Source: Lates calcarifer (taxonomy: Eukaryota > Chordata > Actinopteri > Centropomidae). From it: a DNA stretch of 64,000 nucleotides. Location: NCBI RefSeq assembly GCF_001640805.2, contig NC_066851.1:24018197-24082196 (forward strand). The letters are read 5' to 3'. Each line of letters starts with the position of its first letter. The first letter of the stretch is position 1. The translations under genes and the position numbers were made by a program. The notes under the pieces were generated by a model. It saw only the letters and a list, made by a program, of their open reading frames with translations. It had not been told where the DNA came from and ran no database searches. Positions 1 to 12,091 of this stretch are shown here, one piece after another.

Positions 1-865
1 TTAGCGGCGTTTTAGATGCGTCCGGGTCTGACAGCGAGATATTAGCGGCGGGGGAATTTCTCCTGTGTGCCTTTTGTCAGAGAGCTGTCAGTCTATCAGC
101 TCTGCTCAGTTCTGCAGGCTGTTAACTGGGTTTGCTGAAATTGGCTTGCGAGTATTAGGACAATAGCAACAGCAGCGGGGACAGGAGGGGGGACTGTCAG
201 GGTGAGTTAAGTGGGTATATTTTGGAGGAGATATATATATGTATGTGTGTATGTGTGTGTGTGGGGTTGTGTGTGTATAGTGACAGAAAAAAAGAAGGTT
301 CTGAGTCAGTTCTGCATAGAAAGTCGTGATTCTTTGTTGAGATTTAATGAGCAGAAGAATAAGTAGAAGCAGTGATTTGTTCTTTTTTACACCGATGATT
401 TGTAGCATTTTGTCTGTTTTCACTTTCGGTTGCTCTCCCACAACAGACAGACTCAAGACGGACGGTTTAAAAAGGAAAAAGGATCTAAATCAGTGCAGCA
501 GAACCACAGATACCAAGCCTTTCTCAGTATGGAGTAAGTTTGGAGTCGTGTAGTCTTGGTAACTTTTGGGGAATTTACACAGACTGGCATTCATTTCCTA
601 CACTAACCCTAACCTTAAACACTGACAGAGTAATCTGTGTTTTTACGGCAGGGGATGCAGCTTTTGTCTCCAGTTAACTCTGGATTCAGAGGCACGAACC
701 AGCTGCAAGACACACATCTACATCTGGTGGTGAGTGTGTTTTGAGTGATGAAGAGAGGTCAGAGGTCACTTGATGACTTGATTAGCAAACAGTCTGACGA
801 TTCAGAGTCATACATGAGTGTTGGTACGGTAGAACATCTGGATGAACATGGTCAGCAACAATATT
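1..865. other. Noncoding stretch, no gene seen
   Basis: There is no convincing exon. The short frames on both strands are broken and low in complexity. A small AT-then-TG repeat lies at about 233-275. The remainder is unique-looking A/T-balanced sequence that I cannot assign. Confidence 0.5.
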
Positions 866-1284
866 CAGGGATGGGTATTTGAAGAAATTTCCTTGATTGA
901 TTATCAGGAAATTTAACAATCAATTATTATTTATTATACTGAAAATGCCTAAGTCAGAAAGTGTTTTCCTCAATGAAATGAAAGGATAGTCCAACAACAA
1001 TCCTCTTAAACAAAGCCTTTAAAGTTGAACTAACAAAAAATAAAACAGCAAAGATCAAACTCAACAAATGAACAAACCAAAGCTACGACGCTCGACATGA
1101 ACACAACAAAACAAACAAGTTAGCAACCATAGCAAACAAATGTGTTAATAACAAAAAGCTCGGAGGCAGCTCGGTTTTCTCTGCTACTACTGCCACTGCA
1201 CAACGTCGGAATATGAACAAATTCCACATGATCAAAAAGTTCTTAGCGTTCAATAATCGACCATTGATTAATTGTGCCCAACTG
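866..1284. mobile_element. Candidate non-autonomous DNA transposon, about 420 bp
   Basis: The left edge reads CAGGGATGGGTA and the reverse complement of the right edge reads CAGTTGGGCACA, which are similar imperfect terminal inverted repeats of CAG-type. Just inside the right end is a TCGACCATTGATTAAT segment of the kind seen at the ends of many fish elements. The interior is A-rich with no transposase frame. The 8 bp on either side (acaatatt, taattcaa) do not match, so no target duplication supports the boundaries. It is either a degraded MITE or a chance resemblance. Confidence 0.35.
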
Positions 1285-2405
1285 TAATTCAAACCATGAT
1301 TGATGGGTATCAAAGGGCCCAAAGTGAGTCGAGGAGACATTCTCCACACCATTACACCAAAACCATGAACCTGGACTGTTGACACAAGGCAGGTCAGGTC
1401 CATGGATTCATTCTGACCCTGTTATCTCATACCTCAGCAGAAATCCAGATCCATCAGACCAGCTGGAGGATCACTAACGTCTGCAGGATTCATCCTCTGG
1501 GAAACACGAATATCTCGATCTAATATTTGTTGAGAGTCTGAGTGTGAAACTCCTCAGTTCAGTTGGCTCGTTTGGCTAAAAGAAGTGATAAAGGCTCATG
1601 GAAACAGATTTTAGATTAAAAAATAATGTTACATAACCGACTCTCTATCTTCATCTTTTCTGTTCCAGGCCTCCACTCGAATCAAAAAAAGCTGAAATAA
1701 CAGCGGTTAAATAAAAACTTGGACAAAGCGCACACATGAATTCATTATCACGAGACACTGGACCTCTCATCCAGTCATCTTTTCACGTCCACTTCAGAAC
1801 ATTCACATCGCATTAGTTTGTAGAAACACTGATTTACATTTGACACCGCGAGTGTTTTTAGAGATTTGGTTAAAAATTTGCACAACATTTACATGGAAAC
1901 AGCAGCTGTGTCCCAGTTCACAGGCTGAGATGATTCAGAGGACGAGGACCATGAAGGCTTATGCCTCTGAGGACAGTCTGACCTCAGCCGTGATCACTTC
2001 ATCAGTGAAAACAGTGACGGAAAGCATTTGCTGATTCACTATTTGTCACATTGAAAACAAGACTTAAACAAAGGAAAAAGTTTGAAAGTTACTTATTAAA
2101 GATAATGATTAGTTTCCTCCAACAGCCAGTAATATCTATGTTTATACTTGGTTCATCTGTTTGACCTGTTGCTCTGCAGTTTATACGAAGAATCTTACAA
2201 AGTTATACAGTCTTACACAATCTTAAATTCATCTACAATCCACTGTGAATTAGACAAGAAACAGCAACAACAGCAGAGACAAACTACAAACACATGCAGG
2301 CAGCACGCCAGAAAGAAGGTAAGTTTATCAGCTTTTTAATTCTTGTACTTTGATTTGATCAATGCAATGTTTTCACTTTTAATAATCCTTACAAACTAAA
2401 AGATC
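1285..2405. other. Noncoding stretch with a possible transposon scrap
   Basis: No gene is recognisable. The block at about 1905-1990 (GTGTCCCAGTTCA..., then GAGG-rich sequence) resembles internal parts of fish DNA transposons that carry TGTCCCAATTCA, but the other end is missing. The remainder is unassigned AT-rich sequence. Confidence 0.4.
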
Positions 2406-2537
2406 AGCCCAAGTCAGCAAAGATCCGATTATCTGATGGTCGTAAAGATGATCTTGTGAGATTCTCCTGTGGTGTGAGGTGTGTTCAGACTGACTGTACC
2501 CTCCCTGATCTGCTCTGAAGACGATCGGAGACGCCCC
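2406..2537 (+). repeat. Dispersed repeat DR-5, copy 1
   Basis: This segment matches the reverse complement of 63,411-63,545 closely. Both copies share CAAGTCAGCAAAG, CCGATTATCTGATG, TCCTGTGGTGTGAG, GTGTTCAG and GATCGG in the same order and spacing. It contains no coding frame. Two copies near opposite ends of the window in opposite orientation suggest a short transposable element whose full boundaries I cannot place. Confidence 0.7.
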
Positions 2538-4150
2538 GATAAATATTAAACATCTTCAATATTTCTGATCAGAAACACAGACGACAGCTGAGCATGCTCT
2601 CTGTAGGATGTGTGCCAGGCTTAACTGGACTTTATTTACATTGTGCACTATTTTCCACCTTCACTGTTATACCTCTTTCTCCATGTGGGACCTGCCCAGA
2701 CCTGTTTCAACGTAGGAAACATGGATTATAGTTATGCGGGTCCTAGAGTCTTGAGTGGACCCGTGACGACCTCAAGAACACAACCAAAGATGGTCTCTAA
2801 TGCTCAGAGTCTGCACGTCTAAACGCATTTATGTTTGGTTTTGACGTCCAGAGACGAATAGAAACCTTAGTTCGAAGGGTTAAACAATGGATAACTGTCA
2901 TCCGAAGTCAGACCAAAGAACGCGTCATTTCTTGGCCCCGTTTGAAACCGGACAGAACCTGTTGTACCCCCCCTGCCATCATGGTCTACAAATGTGGACT
3001 TTGGAGGATCCAAAGTGAGCTCAGTCACAGTTACAGAGAGAAACAGAGAGAGGAGGGAGGTCAGGCCAGCTCTGATGTATGATCCTCTAAATGAGCTGAC
3101 CAATTGGCTGCTGACGGAGAAGAGGAATATGGCAAACACACACACACTGCATGAATCCCCGGTGTGCGATCCATTGTGTGTGCGCTGAGTGAGTCGCTGA
3201 AGGTTTGGTCCTAAACACAGCGGCCGATAGATCAGACAGAGCTGAAGTTTGACTCCAAACACTGGGAGCTCGCAGGGATCAGCCAGAGGTCGACCAGCTC
3301 TCTGCTCCAAACTTTACACCACCGACAATACCAACCAGAGAAGAAGAGTGATTACCAACAGATAGACAACTGCGTCTCATTTAGATCTGGTGATTAAAGT
3401 TCATCAGTAAATATTAAGACCGATCTATCAGCTCATGTGGTGATGGGGGTTCAGGAGCTGCCAGACAAACTGCAGCACACGTGTCCTGGGAAAATGTGAG
3501 AGTTAACTGTAACAATATTCACAGCACGACCACAGAAAACACTTTATTCTGAAGGTCTGACCAGCAGTTTCAGAAACCTGTAGGGTCTCTGATGCAGCTT
3601 ACTGGGCAGTTTCTACCAGTCACACAACAAACCACCCTGCCGACATGAACATTAGTTACTGCTGTCATTCACCAGCCTTAAATCTGTACTGACGCCGTTT
3701 AGAAAGGCTTTATAAGCTGTGACTGATGATTTTATTCACTGGTAATAAATAATGCCTCAAAGACCAGTCCTATGACAGTATTAAGAGCTGCTTATGGAAA
3801 AGAGCTGCGGGACATCTGGACGAAAATCATTTATTAACTAACCACTATAGGAGGAGTGGGAGGAACTGACGTCACCTCCGAGTTAACAGCGCTCCAACGC
3901 TCACAGAGCTTTAACGTGCCATCTCAAACGATTCCCAGATTTGTTAGCTATAGCAGACGGTAACGACACTCTAAGCTGTAACATCCCCAGATAAAAACTG
4001 AACAGTACTACATGTATGACTGACTTAAAGTGAAACTAATAATACAGAACTGCTATAAACAGTCAAATTAACAATGTTCACTACTATTGATGTGAACAGC
4101 AGCCATCTTGAATTTTTTTGTTGGGGTTGGTGGGGATTCTCTGACTTCAG
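2538..4150. other. Noncoding stretch, no gene seen
   Basis: The overlapping frames near 2,830-3,310 on both strands resemble no known protein and have no splice context that I can defend. No simple-sequence array of note is present. It is probably neutral sequence with old unrecognisable repeats. Confidence 0.45.
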
Positions 4151-4221
4151 GGGGCGTTCCAGTTGAAATCTCCAACTGGGAACTCGGAAATTCCAACTTC
4201 CGAGGACAACTGGAACGCTCC
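4151..4221. repeat. 71-bp imperfect palindrome (fold-back transposon end)
   Basis: The arms at 4,151-4,165 (GGGGCGTTCCAGTTG) and 4,207-4,221 pair at 14 of 15 positions. The loop carries the further near-inverted words AACTCGGAAATTCC and CAACTTCCGAG. Words of this kind occur in fish DNA transposon termini, so it is probably a remnant of one. Confidence 0.55.
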
Positions 4222-5885
4222 GTAAATCACGTCCCATCCAGTAGCATGAATGGGGCGGGGACCCATTCTGCAGCCAGCCACCAGGGCACTAGTGAGATGT
4301 TTTGGTCACACTTTTGGGAGCTGTCACGTCGTCCATCTTTTTACTGGTCTGGCCGAGGCACCGCCTGATCTCTCTTTCTGTAACTGGTAGGTAAACTTGT
4401 GCCCACCATTGAGCTGATATGATGAGATCACGGGTATGCCGCTAAAGACAGGTAACGACGGAAGAACCTCAAAGTAGCGTTCACATCCCACGGGGGACGA
4501 GAAGATGAAGTGACTTACTACTCTTTAATGAGAAAAGACTGATGTCTCCAATGGAGCAGTAAATTAAAGCAAATTAAATCAGGAAGTGTCATCGCGGTCC
4601 TGAGACGACTGTTAATCACATTTTTCTCCTCTCACAATTACGGGATAAAGATCTCATAATCGCCGGGTACCTTGGTGTTAACAGTGCTGTGACATGATTA
4701 TCACTCGTCACTGGTGGATGTTCAAAGTGTTTGCACAAAAGTCCAGATCCAGAACAATCCAGGCACCGAAACACTTTGGAAGAAGGGGGGAAGTTGACAA
4801 TCTCGCTAAATTAAAAGCTTTGTGTTTTTCTTGTTTCTGTTACTGAACCTGACGTAGCTTCAGAGTAAAGTCTGTTTCTGTCAGCAGGGACTGACAGAGT
4901 GTAAATCTGAACTTACACACAGACAGAAGCCACATGAATACATTAACACTGCTAATACACACCCTGCCCCCAAGGGTGTGTGTTACTGTGTGTGTCTGTC
5001 AGTGTGTGTGTGTGTTGGGATCTCTGATATTTACCCACATTTTAATTCTGACAAGTCAAGTTTGTGTGTCTGTGCATTATTAAGTGTGTGAATGTGAAAA
5101 ATCATGCATATACATTGATGCATGTCTGTAATGAACACATGGGGGAAAGAGGTTGTGCGTACGAACACATTTTCCTTTCCTACTTTCTTTGTTTTTGTTT
5201 CCTACCTCCTTTATCTCACTACTTCCACTTTTACTTCACTTCCTGCTCAGTTACTGTTTCCTTTAACCTTTCATAGGTCCCTCCTTGTTTCCTTTCCTTC
5301 ACTGATCTGTTTTCTTCCTCTGTCACAGAGCGTACAGATCAGAGCTAGCAAACCGCATCTATAGCTACTAGCACAAGCTAAAACATAGTACATAGTATAG
5401 ATTTAAAAGCTGTTTTTTCAACCCACAGTGGCTGCAGGAGGAGGAAGAGTTCAGCTCAGTTTATCTGTGCGTCTCAGTCCTTTTCTATCGCTGTGGACGG
5501 TTTCTATAGCCGTGACATCATAATGACGGTATTAAGAGATGGGCTCATTCAGGTAGGACACCTGTGAAAGACCAGGCATGAAATTCATGGCCCACCACTG
5601 GTTCTCTCTTTTTTGGGGTTGTTTTCCATCTTACTTTTTACAGGTAAACCAAACTCTCAGGAAAAGCCACACCTGAACTTCAGCGTTCAGTTGAACAGAT
5701 CTACACTGATTCTCCTTTTCACAGATAAAATATCAAAACACTGCAGCACAATATAAAAAACATTAAAGAAAAACCTGCCTTAAGATGCAGCTTTTATTTT
5801 TTTAAAGTAGAGATATTCTGCTACTAATCCTTTCCAACAAGACAAGATACTAAACATACACAAATATACACAACTGGTTTTTATT
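4222..5885. other. Noncoding stretch, no gene seen
   Basis: Unique-looking sequence with a broken TG run at about 4,974-5,016. Nothing coding, structural or repetitive is clear enough to name. Confidence 0.4.
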
Positions 5886-6010
5886 TTCTTTCCTTCCCTG
5901 TCTCCTTGTTTCCTTCTCTAACTGGTTGTTTCCTTATCTCCTCCTCTTCTATCTCGTCCCTCCATTACTCCTCCTTCTTGTCTTTCCTTCCTCTGTTTCC
6001 TCTGATGTCT
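5886..6010. repeat. Pyrimidine-rich degenerate satellite
   Basis: Short C/T-rich words of the type TTTCCTTC and CTCCTTGT recur with small variations. It resembles the longer pyrimidine block at 7.81-8.10 kb and is a degenerate minisatellite rather than a clean tandem array. Confidence 0.55.
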
Positions 6011-7190
6011 TTGATTGACAGCTTGTCACAGCTGATGGTTTTGACCAGTCGCTGCCTCTGAATCCTCAGTGTCTGTGTTTACTGTATAAAAACTCTGTTG
6101 TCACTTCAGATCATCTTTGTGTCGGCCGCTGGCGGCAGTCATGATGCTTCCTTCAACAAGAGTTAATATCAGCTGCTCTGCGCTCACTGCTGTTTATCTG
6201 AGCTCTGCTGAGGATGATCTCATCATCATGATGAAGAAACATGGGAAATTCTCATATTTAAAAAGGTGGAAGCATCAGATTTTCTGCTTTTTGCTTGAAA
6301 AAGAAATGATCTGAATGTTTCACTGTCAAATCATCAAAGTGCATGAGAGCTCTCTCTAGACTTTCTGTAAGTCAGCATTTCTGCAGACTTTCCCTGAGGG
6401 AATCACCCAGAGTTCATAGTGAGCAACCAACAGGGAGCTCGTTCTCCTCGCTACAGTTCAGCCTAACTTAGCGTTATTCCACCCCGACCGATAACCTAGC
6501 AGGACACGTTTGGTGTGTGTGGATTCGTTAGGTTGTCTTTCATATGATATACGTAACCTTAACAATGAGCGTGCTGCAGCCTCTGAAAGACGGAGGGACA
6601 CGGAGAGAGAGGTTTTCTAATCTGCAGGAGACTGAGCTACAGACAGAGGTGCTTTCATCAGGCTAATGATTATCTCTCTGCTGTCTGAGCTCAGCTGAAT
6701 GTATCTATAGATAAAAGAAAGTAACGAGAAGCATGAGCCCGATGGAACGGAGTGAAAGTACAGATATTTTATCACAAATTTAAAAAGTATTCGGCAAAAT
6801 AACTTTTAAAAGTACAATTCATCAAAAAAATGACTCAAGTACATGTTGGCAGCTGCTGCAGTGATGTGAGGATCCTAAAAAGCTCAGGAGACTAAAACAC
6901 ACCTGAAGCAGCTCAACCAAAGCTGGATGGATGGAAAAAAAGAGTAACTTATGATATCCAATAAACGCAGTGCAGTAAGAAGGACCTTATTTGTGGAAGT
7001 ATAAAGCGAGCTAAAACGGTAGATGAAATGATCAGCAGCAGAAACGTTTTCTGATGTTTGATGAAAACAGGCTGATATCTCACAGTTTGTCTGTTCAACA
7101 AAAACCATCCCGAGCTGCCGCCACCGCCTCCACCGCCCCCGGCTACAGCAGCAGCAGCATTCCTGTCGCAGCCTCCTGAATATCATCTAT
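6011..7190. other. Noncoding stretch, no gene seen
   Basis: There are short frames only. One reads MCRPLAAVMMLPSTRV from 6,117 and has no family resemblance. The sequence becomes GC-richer and CpG-richer toward 7.1 kb, where it enters a candidate conserved element. Confidence 0.4.
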
Positions 7191-7560
7191 GCAAAGCAGC
7201 CAATTATTGACGTTAGCGCGGCGAAGGTGAGACGAGCGTGTCATATGGCGTGGATGTGTGGCATTGTGCAGCTGATCCGCCACGTAAAGACGGCCTCATT
7301 ATCCGTCTGAAAAGACATCGGCTCGCTCAGACACAGAGAAGGAGAGAGAGAGAGAGAGAGTTAATTTGCACTCTTAATTTCTCCTCCTCCTCCTCCTCTT
7401 CTTCCTCCGTCTCTCGTCGGGTGAGAAAGCGAGCGAGGGGTCCGGGGCCCCCCTCACAATACGTGACCGTGATTGTGTCCATGGCCTCTCTCTTTCAGCC
7501 ATTTCCACCACCATTAATTGGTGCTGCTGGTGAATCGAGCCCATTCTACCTCAGACTTTG
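7191..7560. promoter_or_regulatory. Candidate conserved noncoding element (7.2-7.56 kb)
   Basis: An island of CpG-bearing, non-repetitive sequence in repeat-rich surroundings. Its two blocks contain homeodomain-type words: CATTATCCG at about 7,298, TTAATTTGCACTCTTAATTT at 7,361-7,380, and CCATTAATTGG at about 7,511. A short GA run and a TCC run separate the blocks. The open frame across it (7,238-7,606) is broken up by serine and arginine tracts from those runs and is not protein-like. Cross-species alignment would decide this call. Confidence 0.35.
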
Positions 7561-7810
7561 TGTGCGAGTGTGTGTGTGTCTCAGAGGTAATTGCTGTGAG
7601 CTTTAGAAGGCCAGAGTGTTGGTTTAAGGGCCCCTGACCTTTGACCTCCTGACTAAAAGTCCCCCCCCTCCTTTTTCTCCTCCTTTCTTCCTCCCTGTGA
7701 ATGTCTTCCAGTGTGTGTGAGTGTGTTTTGTTTGGTCGGTGAAGAAAGATGAAGCAGTGAAGTGAGTTTTCCACACCAAAGAGAACTAATCAATAACTGA
7801 TCAATCAATC

Positions 7811-8100
7811 AAAAGTATTCCCTATCTCCTCGTCTCTTCTCCTCGCCTACCTCCTCACCCCCTTCTCTACCTAATCATTCTCTTCCTTACCACCTCATCT
7901 CCACCTTTCCTTACCTACCTTTTCTTTTTTATCTCCTCGTCTGCTCTTCACCTTCACTTCCTCCTCCACTTCTCCTTTCCTTCCCTATCTCCTTGTCTAC
8001 TCTTTCCTTTTCCTACCTCCTCATCTCTACCTTTCCATCACTACCTTCTCACCTCCTTTTCTACTACCTCATCCCGTCCTCCTTTCTTTCCTGATCTCTA
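7811..8100. repeat. Pyrimidine-rich minisatellite
   Basis: Variants of a roughly 20-40 bp C/T-rich word (CTCCTCGTCT..CTTTCCTTACCTACC) recur across about 290 bp. On one strand almost every base is C or T. It is noncoding and could form triplex or H-DNA. Confidence 0.65.
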
Positions 8101-8432
8101 TCCTTTAGTTTAACCAGAATCATCTCTATATATCTCTACCAGACTCCATTGACAAAAACAGGGATTTAACCAGGAGCTGCTGGAATACCACTGCCTCCAT
8201 CTGTTACTGTGTTTGTGTTACTGTGTGACTTTCAGTGGCTGGAAGAAGTAATCAGATACTTTAGATAAGTCAAAGTACCACACAGTAACACAGACACACT
8301 AACAGATGGAGGCAGTGGTATTCCAGCAGCTCCCAGTAAAATCCCTGTTTTTGTCAGTGGAGTCTGGCACTGACATACAGTGAATGTGTGGTGGAGTGTC
8401 TGTAGGAATTTTATCCATAATGTTGTCAGACA
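8101..8432 (+). mobile_element. Fold-back MITE family FB-1, copy 1
   Basis: A palindromic element. The left arm (ACCAGACTCCATTGAC, then GGAGCTGCTGGAATACCACT, GCCTCCATCTGTTA) is repeated in reverse complement in the right arm. The arms flank a hinge containing CTTTCAGTGGCTGGAAGAAGTA and CAGATACTTTAG. It has no coding capacity. At least six further copies lie in this window. The hinge is in forward orientation. The right end has decayed near TGTTGTCAGAC. Confidence 0.8.
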
Positions 8433-9510
8433 GATTTAGATAGATTTATAGATTATTAAGATTTTTGCCTTTGACCATTTACACCAAAACCAGGTTGAAA
8501 AACCCTGGAGGTCCTCTTTTAGATTCAAGTCCATCGTGATTCATCTCCAACTATTTCCATCATTTGAAGGAAGAAATGTCAAAGAAACAGAAAAACTATT
8601 TATCAAAATCATCAGCAGACAAACATGTTAACAGTTTATCAGCCAGCTGTAGTTTATGTTGAAACTAAAGAACATAAACAGACTGAAGCTGTGAAAACCT
8701 CCTGACTTTAGGAGCTCTGAGGTTGTAAACATCATTAATTAAGCAGAGTCACAGTTTTGTTTGGATGTAAACGAACTTATTTCTTTAAACAAATATCAGA
8801 TCTGGAGGTTAATGATGTTTTGTGTTTGTGAGTCATTTGTTAAAAAAAAAAAACAAAACAACAAATTAATAAAGAGATTTTTAACAGCAGCTTCCTGCAG
8901 CAGAGAAACTGAAAACCTTAAACAGTTTATCAGCGATCACACATTCAAACCCTATAAATAAATACTCATGGAAACCTTGAACCTGAGCTGATTCTAAACA
9001 GACATTTCTGTTGTGATCAAATATTCTTATTCACTTATTTGACTTTGTCTCTGTTTGTTTCTAAACTACATAATCACATTTCAAAGGACGTTGTAGCTCA
9101 TCGTTTCACACGTCACTGCATCATTACACAGTATTTTAGTTTTGTGTGTCATGTCACGGCACGTTTCTTCACAAGCAAGAACTGGTTATTTTTCAGTGCA
9201 GATTCAGAAAGGTTTTTGCTAAATCTTAATAGGAGACACAAAACAACTCAGAGAGACACACATCAACTAAATGATGCAAAACGCCTCCAGTGTCCGACAG
9301 GTTTCCAAAGATACAAACCACATCCAACAAACACACTTTATCCTTCAACCGACACACACTCTGTACAGTGAACCTCCTGAACAAACACACAAACACAAAT
9401 ATCCTCTTAAAACCTGAAACACAAAACAGAGACGCGCCGTCGAACAAAAACAGAAAACATCAGAGACGGATTTTCTCCTGACGGGAGTTTTTACTGTCAA
9501 CAGAAACACC
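8433..9510. other. Noncoding stretch, no gene seen
   Basis: AT-rich sequence with A runs (for example near 8,841) and short frames in several phases that look like no known protein. No clear repeats or regulatory islands. Confidence 0.4.
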
Positions 9511-9512
9511 TG

Positions 9513-9515
<3 letters not shown>

Positions 9516-9551
<36 letters not shown>
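9516..9551. repeat. (TG)n microsatellite, about 36 bp
   Basis: A pure TG run with no interruption. Confidence 0.95.
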
Positions 9552-9552
<1 letters not shown>

Positions 9553-9924
9553 CATCTGTCCTGGTCTGTGTCTCTGTTTTGTGTCCGTCTTTCAGTGCTT
9601 GTGTGTTTTTGTAAGGTGTGTGTGTTGAGATGTGAGTCAGCTCGGTGTGTTTGCCCACAGCAGTCCGTCTGTGTCCAAACTGTCGGCTGATAAAGTTAAA
9701 CTCTGTCTGACTGTTTAAAGCTTCACTCTGCGCTCTGATGCTCGGACGCCCTCAAACACCACCCCGCAGGGTTTTTTCTCTCTGTTCAAACAAGCGCTCC
9801 CTTCAGCGGACTCTGAGTCCATGTGCGAGTTTTAGTTTCAGACTATGATAGACCTGGTTCACATGATAAAAAGTCCTTGAAGACCGTCACCGTCCCTGTC
9901 CCCCCCTCCATCCCGTCCGTCTGT

Positions 9925-10095
9925 CTGTCTCCACTGTGGTGGAAATATCATCCAGAGTTTAATATTTCCCCTCAGACTCCTTTAATCGCCTGTTTTTGTT
10001 CGTCTCCTGTTTTGGTGATAAGCGCCGGCTGCACTTCAAGGTACAGAGAGTTTAGCGACACTAATCCTCAGCACCTGGCTGATCTGACACCAACA
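9925..10095. promoter_or_regulatory. Weak candidate conserved noncoding element
   Basis: Non-repetitive sequence with the words GGAAATATCATCC, GTTTAATATTTCCC, CTTTAATCGCC and GGTGATAAGCGCC. It looks like the other AT-motif islands in the window but has fewer diagnostic motifs. It lies inside a 91-codon open frame (9,823-10,098) with no recognisable domain. Confidence 0.2.
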
Positions 10096-10274
10096 TGACC
10101 TCACAGACACCTGAACGCTCACACTGAGGAGGCAGGCTGAGCCGAGCTGAGCCCGGTCGCAGAACCAGGCCAAACTGGACCGAGATAGGATGCAAACTGT
10201 TCTGAACTGGACTGGACTACACCAACACTGGTCAGGACCTCAGGAGGTCCAAAACAACAAAGTGATTTTAGACA

Positions 10275-10480
10275 CATTGTTGTTGTACAAAGAAAGAGAT
10301 GAAAAACAACCACAAAGAGCTACAGAGACTCAAAACAGCACGAGACACATGCAAAATGAACGCACAGATGCAAAACTACAACAAGATGCTAAACAACCAC
10401 AGAGACTCAAGGCAACTACAAAGATGTGAAAAAGATGCAAATTGACTACGAAAAGACAAACCAGCTACAAACACAAAATG
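10275..10480. repeat. Degenerate ACAAAGAGAC minisatellite
   Basis: Words such as AAACAACCACAAAGAG, CAGAGACTCAAAAC and GATGCAAAACTACAAC recur at roughly 20-25 bp spacing. The same unit type appears at 28.06-28.35, 40.91-41.13 and 52.66-52.74 kb, so it is a dispersed satellite-like family. Confidence 0.7.
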
Positions 10481-10499
10481 CAGCACTCCAGCAGCCTAA

Positions 10500-11455
10500 T
10501 GGTTACAGCTGATGTTCATTCATTCAGTATTCACTCATTCATTCATATCGGCCAAAATCTCTTGATGTCTGACGCTTCAATAAAAACCTGAGCCATCAGA
10601 TTAACTGAAAACAGTTAGACAAACTTATTTGGAAGAGACGACAGACTCACTTCCTGCCTCAGCTCCTGATCTGCTGATGTGTTTTGGATCATATATGAAT
10701 GTGGATTATTACTGATTGTGACGGCCTGCAGTGTTTTCAGTTCGTTTGATGGTGGCAGTTTGAGGCGGACGCAGCAGCAGCAGCGACTCAGTGAACAGCA
10801 GAAGAAGAAGAAGTGTGACAGTGGTTTGCAGCAGAAGACGATCGATCGGCCGACTGCAGCCGCCTCGTCTCATCTTACCTGACAGGAAGAGAGACGAATG
10901 GACCAAACTTTCCCACCTAACTGCTGTTTACAGAGCTGGAGGGGGGCGGGGGGGTCCCCGAGGGTGGAGGGCAGGAGGTGGATGCCTGGTGGGAAAGGTG
11001 AAGGGAGAGAGAGAGGAGGTTAGAGAGGCTCGTCAGCATTCAGTCATTAATAAAGTCAGGAATCACCTGAAGCAAAGATAACCAGCTCACAGAGGGATTC
11101 ACGGCATATTCCAGGAGCTCAAAACACACCAAAAATGTGCATAATAATAACAAATATATTGAAATAAAACACAAAAGAAAGTTCTTAAAGTGAAGACATA
11201 CACTAATTCTACAAGTGCAGTTCACAGGGGTCAGTGGTTAACATGTTATAGACCTTAATGAAGATGTTTCATCACAGTAAGAACACCATAATCACTGGAT
11301 TATACAGTATGTTTGAGTTTAACTGTAAAAGTATGTGCACACAATGACTACTCTCCGTATCCTGTCGTCCTTAGAGTCTTGGTTTAAGGATAACTCCTGT
11401 ATTTCTGGACTTGGACCTTATTTTCTCATGTTTTTGAATGTAAATGTTTGATGAT
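10500..11455. other. Noncoding stretch with short CAG and GAA runs
   Basis: There is a CAGCAG run at about 10,773, a GAAGAA run near 10,801 and a G-rich patch near 10,940-10,990. The frames on both strands here are products of these runs. No gene is supported. Confidence 0.4.
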
Positions 11456-11462
11456 CGGTGCT

Positions 11463-11602
11463 GTACTGATCAAGAACAATGTAGCATCTGACAACATGAT
11501 GATAGGATTCCTACACAGTCAGATCCTTTTAGTTTAACCAGAGACATCTCTATATATCGCTACCAGACCAGAATACCACTGCCTCCATCTGTTACTGTGT
11601 TG
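11463..11602 (+). mobile_element. FB-1 fold-back element, copy 2 (left arm only)
   Basis: It matches the reverse complement of the outer right arm of copy 5 (TGACAACATGATGATAGGATTCCTACA), then the arm words CATCTCTATATAT, GAATACCACTGCCTCCATCTG. The sequence breaks off at the hinge, so this is a truncated half-element. It shows that the family's outer arm extends at least to GATCAAGAAC. Confidence 0.75.
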
Positions 11603-11819
11603 TTGTTTTCTACTGATGCTGTTTTAATTCTCTCTGGTTTAAGTGCAGCCACAGGAAACGTAGCGCCACCCGCCGCTCACCCCGACGGCTGAACTCCCAA
11701 AAGTCTCGTAAAAGTCGTGGATGGAAACCCAGATTTTCTTTTGCTAACGCACACATACCTATAGACACACACTCAGGACAGTGATGAGTGTGTTTAGCTT
11801 GGAGGGAGGTGAAGGAGAG

Positions 11820-11905
11820 GGGGTGAGGGTGAGGGTGGGGGGGGAGTAACTTTAGCTGTTAATGATGGTGGAGGAGGAGGGGGTGGGGGAGGGGGGGAGT
11901 ACAAA
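11820..11905. repeat. G-rich tract with quadruplex potential
   Basis: GAGGGGGTGAGGGTGAGGGTGGGG followed by further G runs gives several closely spaced runs of three or more G on the plus strand. This satisfies the usual G4 pattern. Confidence 0.6.
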
Positions 11906-11987
11906 TGACTTGAAGAGAGAGAGGGAACGTAAGACGATCCAGGTTGGACTCACCCTTAAAAGCAACAGCACCTATTGTCCCTGCAGG

Positions 11988-11988
<1 letters not shown>

Positions 11989-12035
<47 letters not shown>
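11989..12035. repeat. (TG)n microsatellite, about 47 bp
   Basis: An uninterrupted TG run. It is followed 30 bp later by a (CTC)n trinucleotide run at 12,064-12,091. Confidence 0.95.
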
Positions 12036-12036
<1 letters not shown>

Positions 12037-12063
12037 GACAGGATGGCAGGTCGTTATGAATCA

Positions 12064-12091
12064 TCTCCTCCTCCTCCTCCTCCTCCTCCTC
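12064..12091. repeat. (CTC)n trinucleotide repeat
   Basis: About nine CTC units, directly upstream of the first GAGCGCTTGTTTTGTTGT module. Confidence 0.9.

Noticed and set aside
866..1284. Assigning this element to a named transposon superfamily
   Set aside because: Terminal repeats are imperfect and the flanking 8-mers do not match, so boundaries are unsure.
2867..3310. 147-codon minus-strand frame
   Set aside because: A competing frame lies on the other strand; no motif, no family resemblance.
7238..7606. 122-codon frame with Arg- and Ser-rich segments
   Set aside because: The Arg/Glu and Ser runs come from GA and TCC simple repeats.
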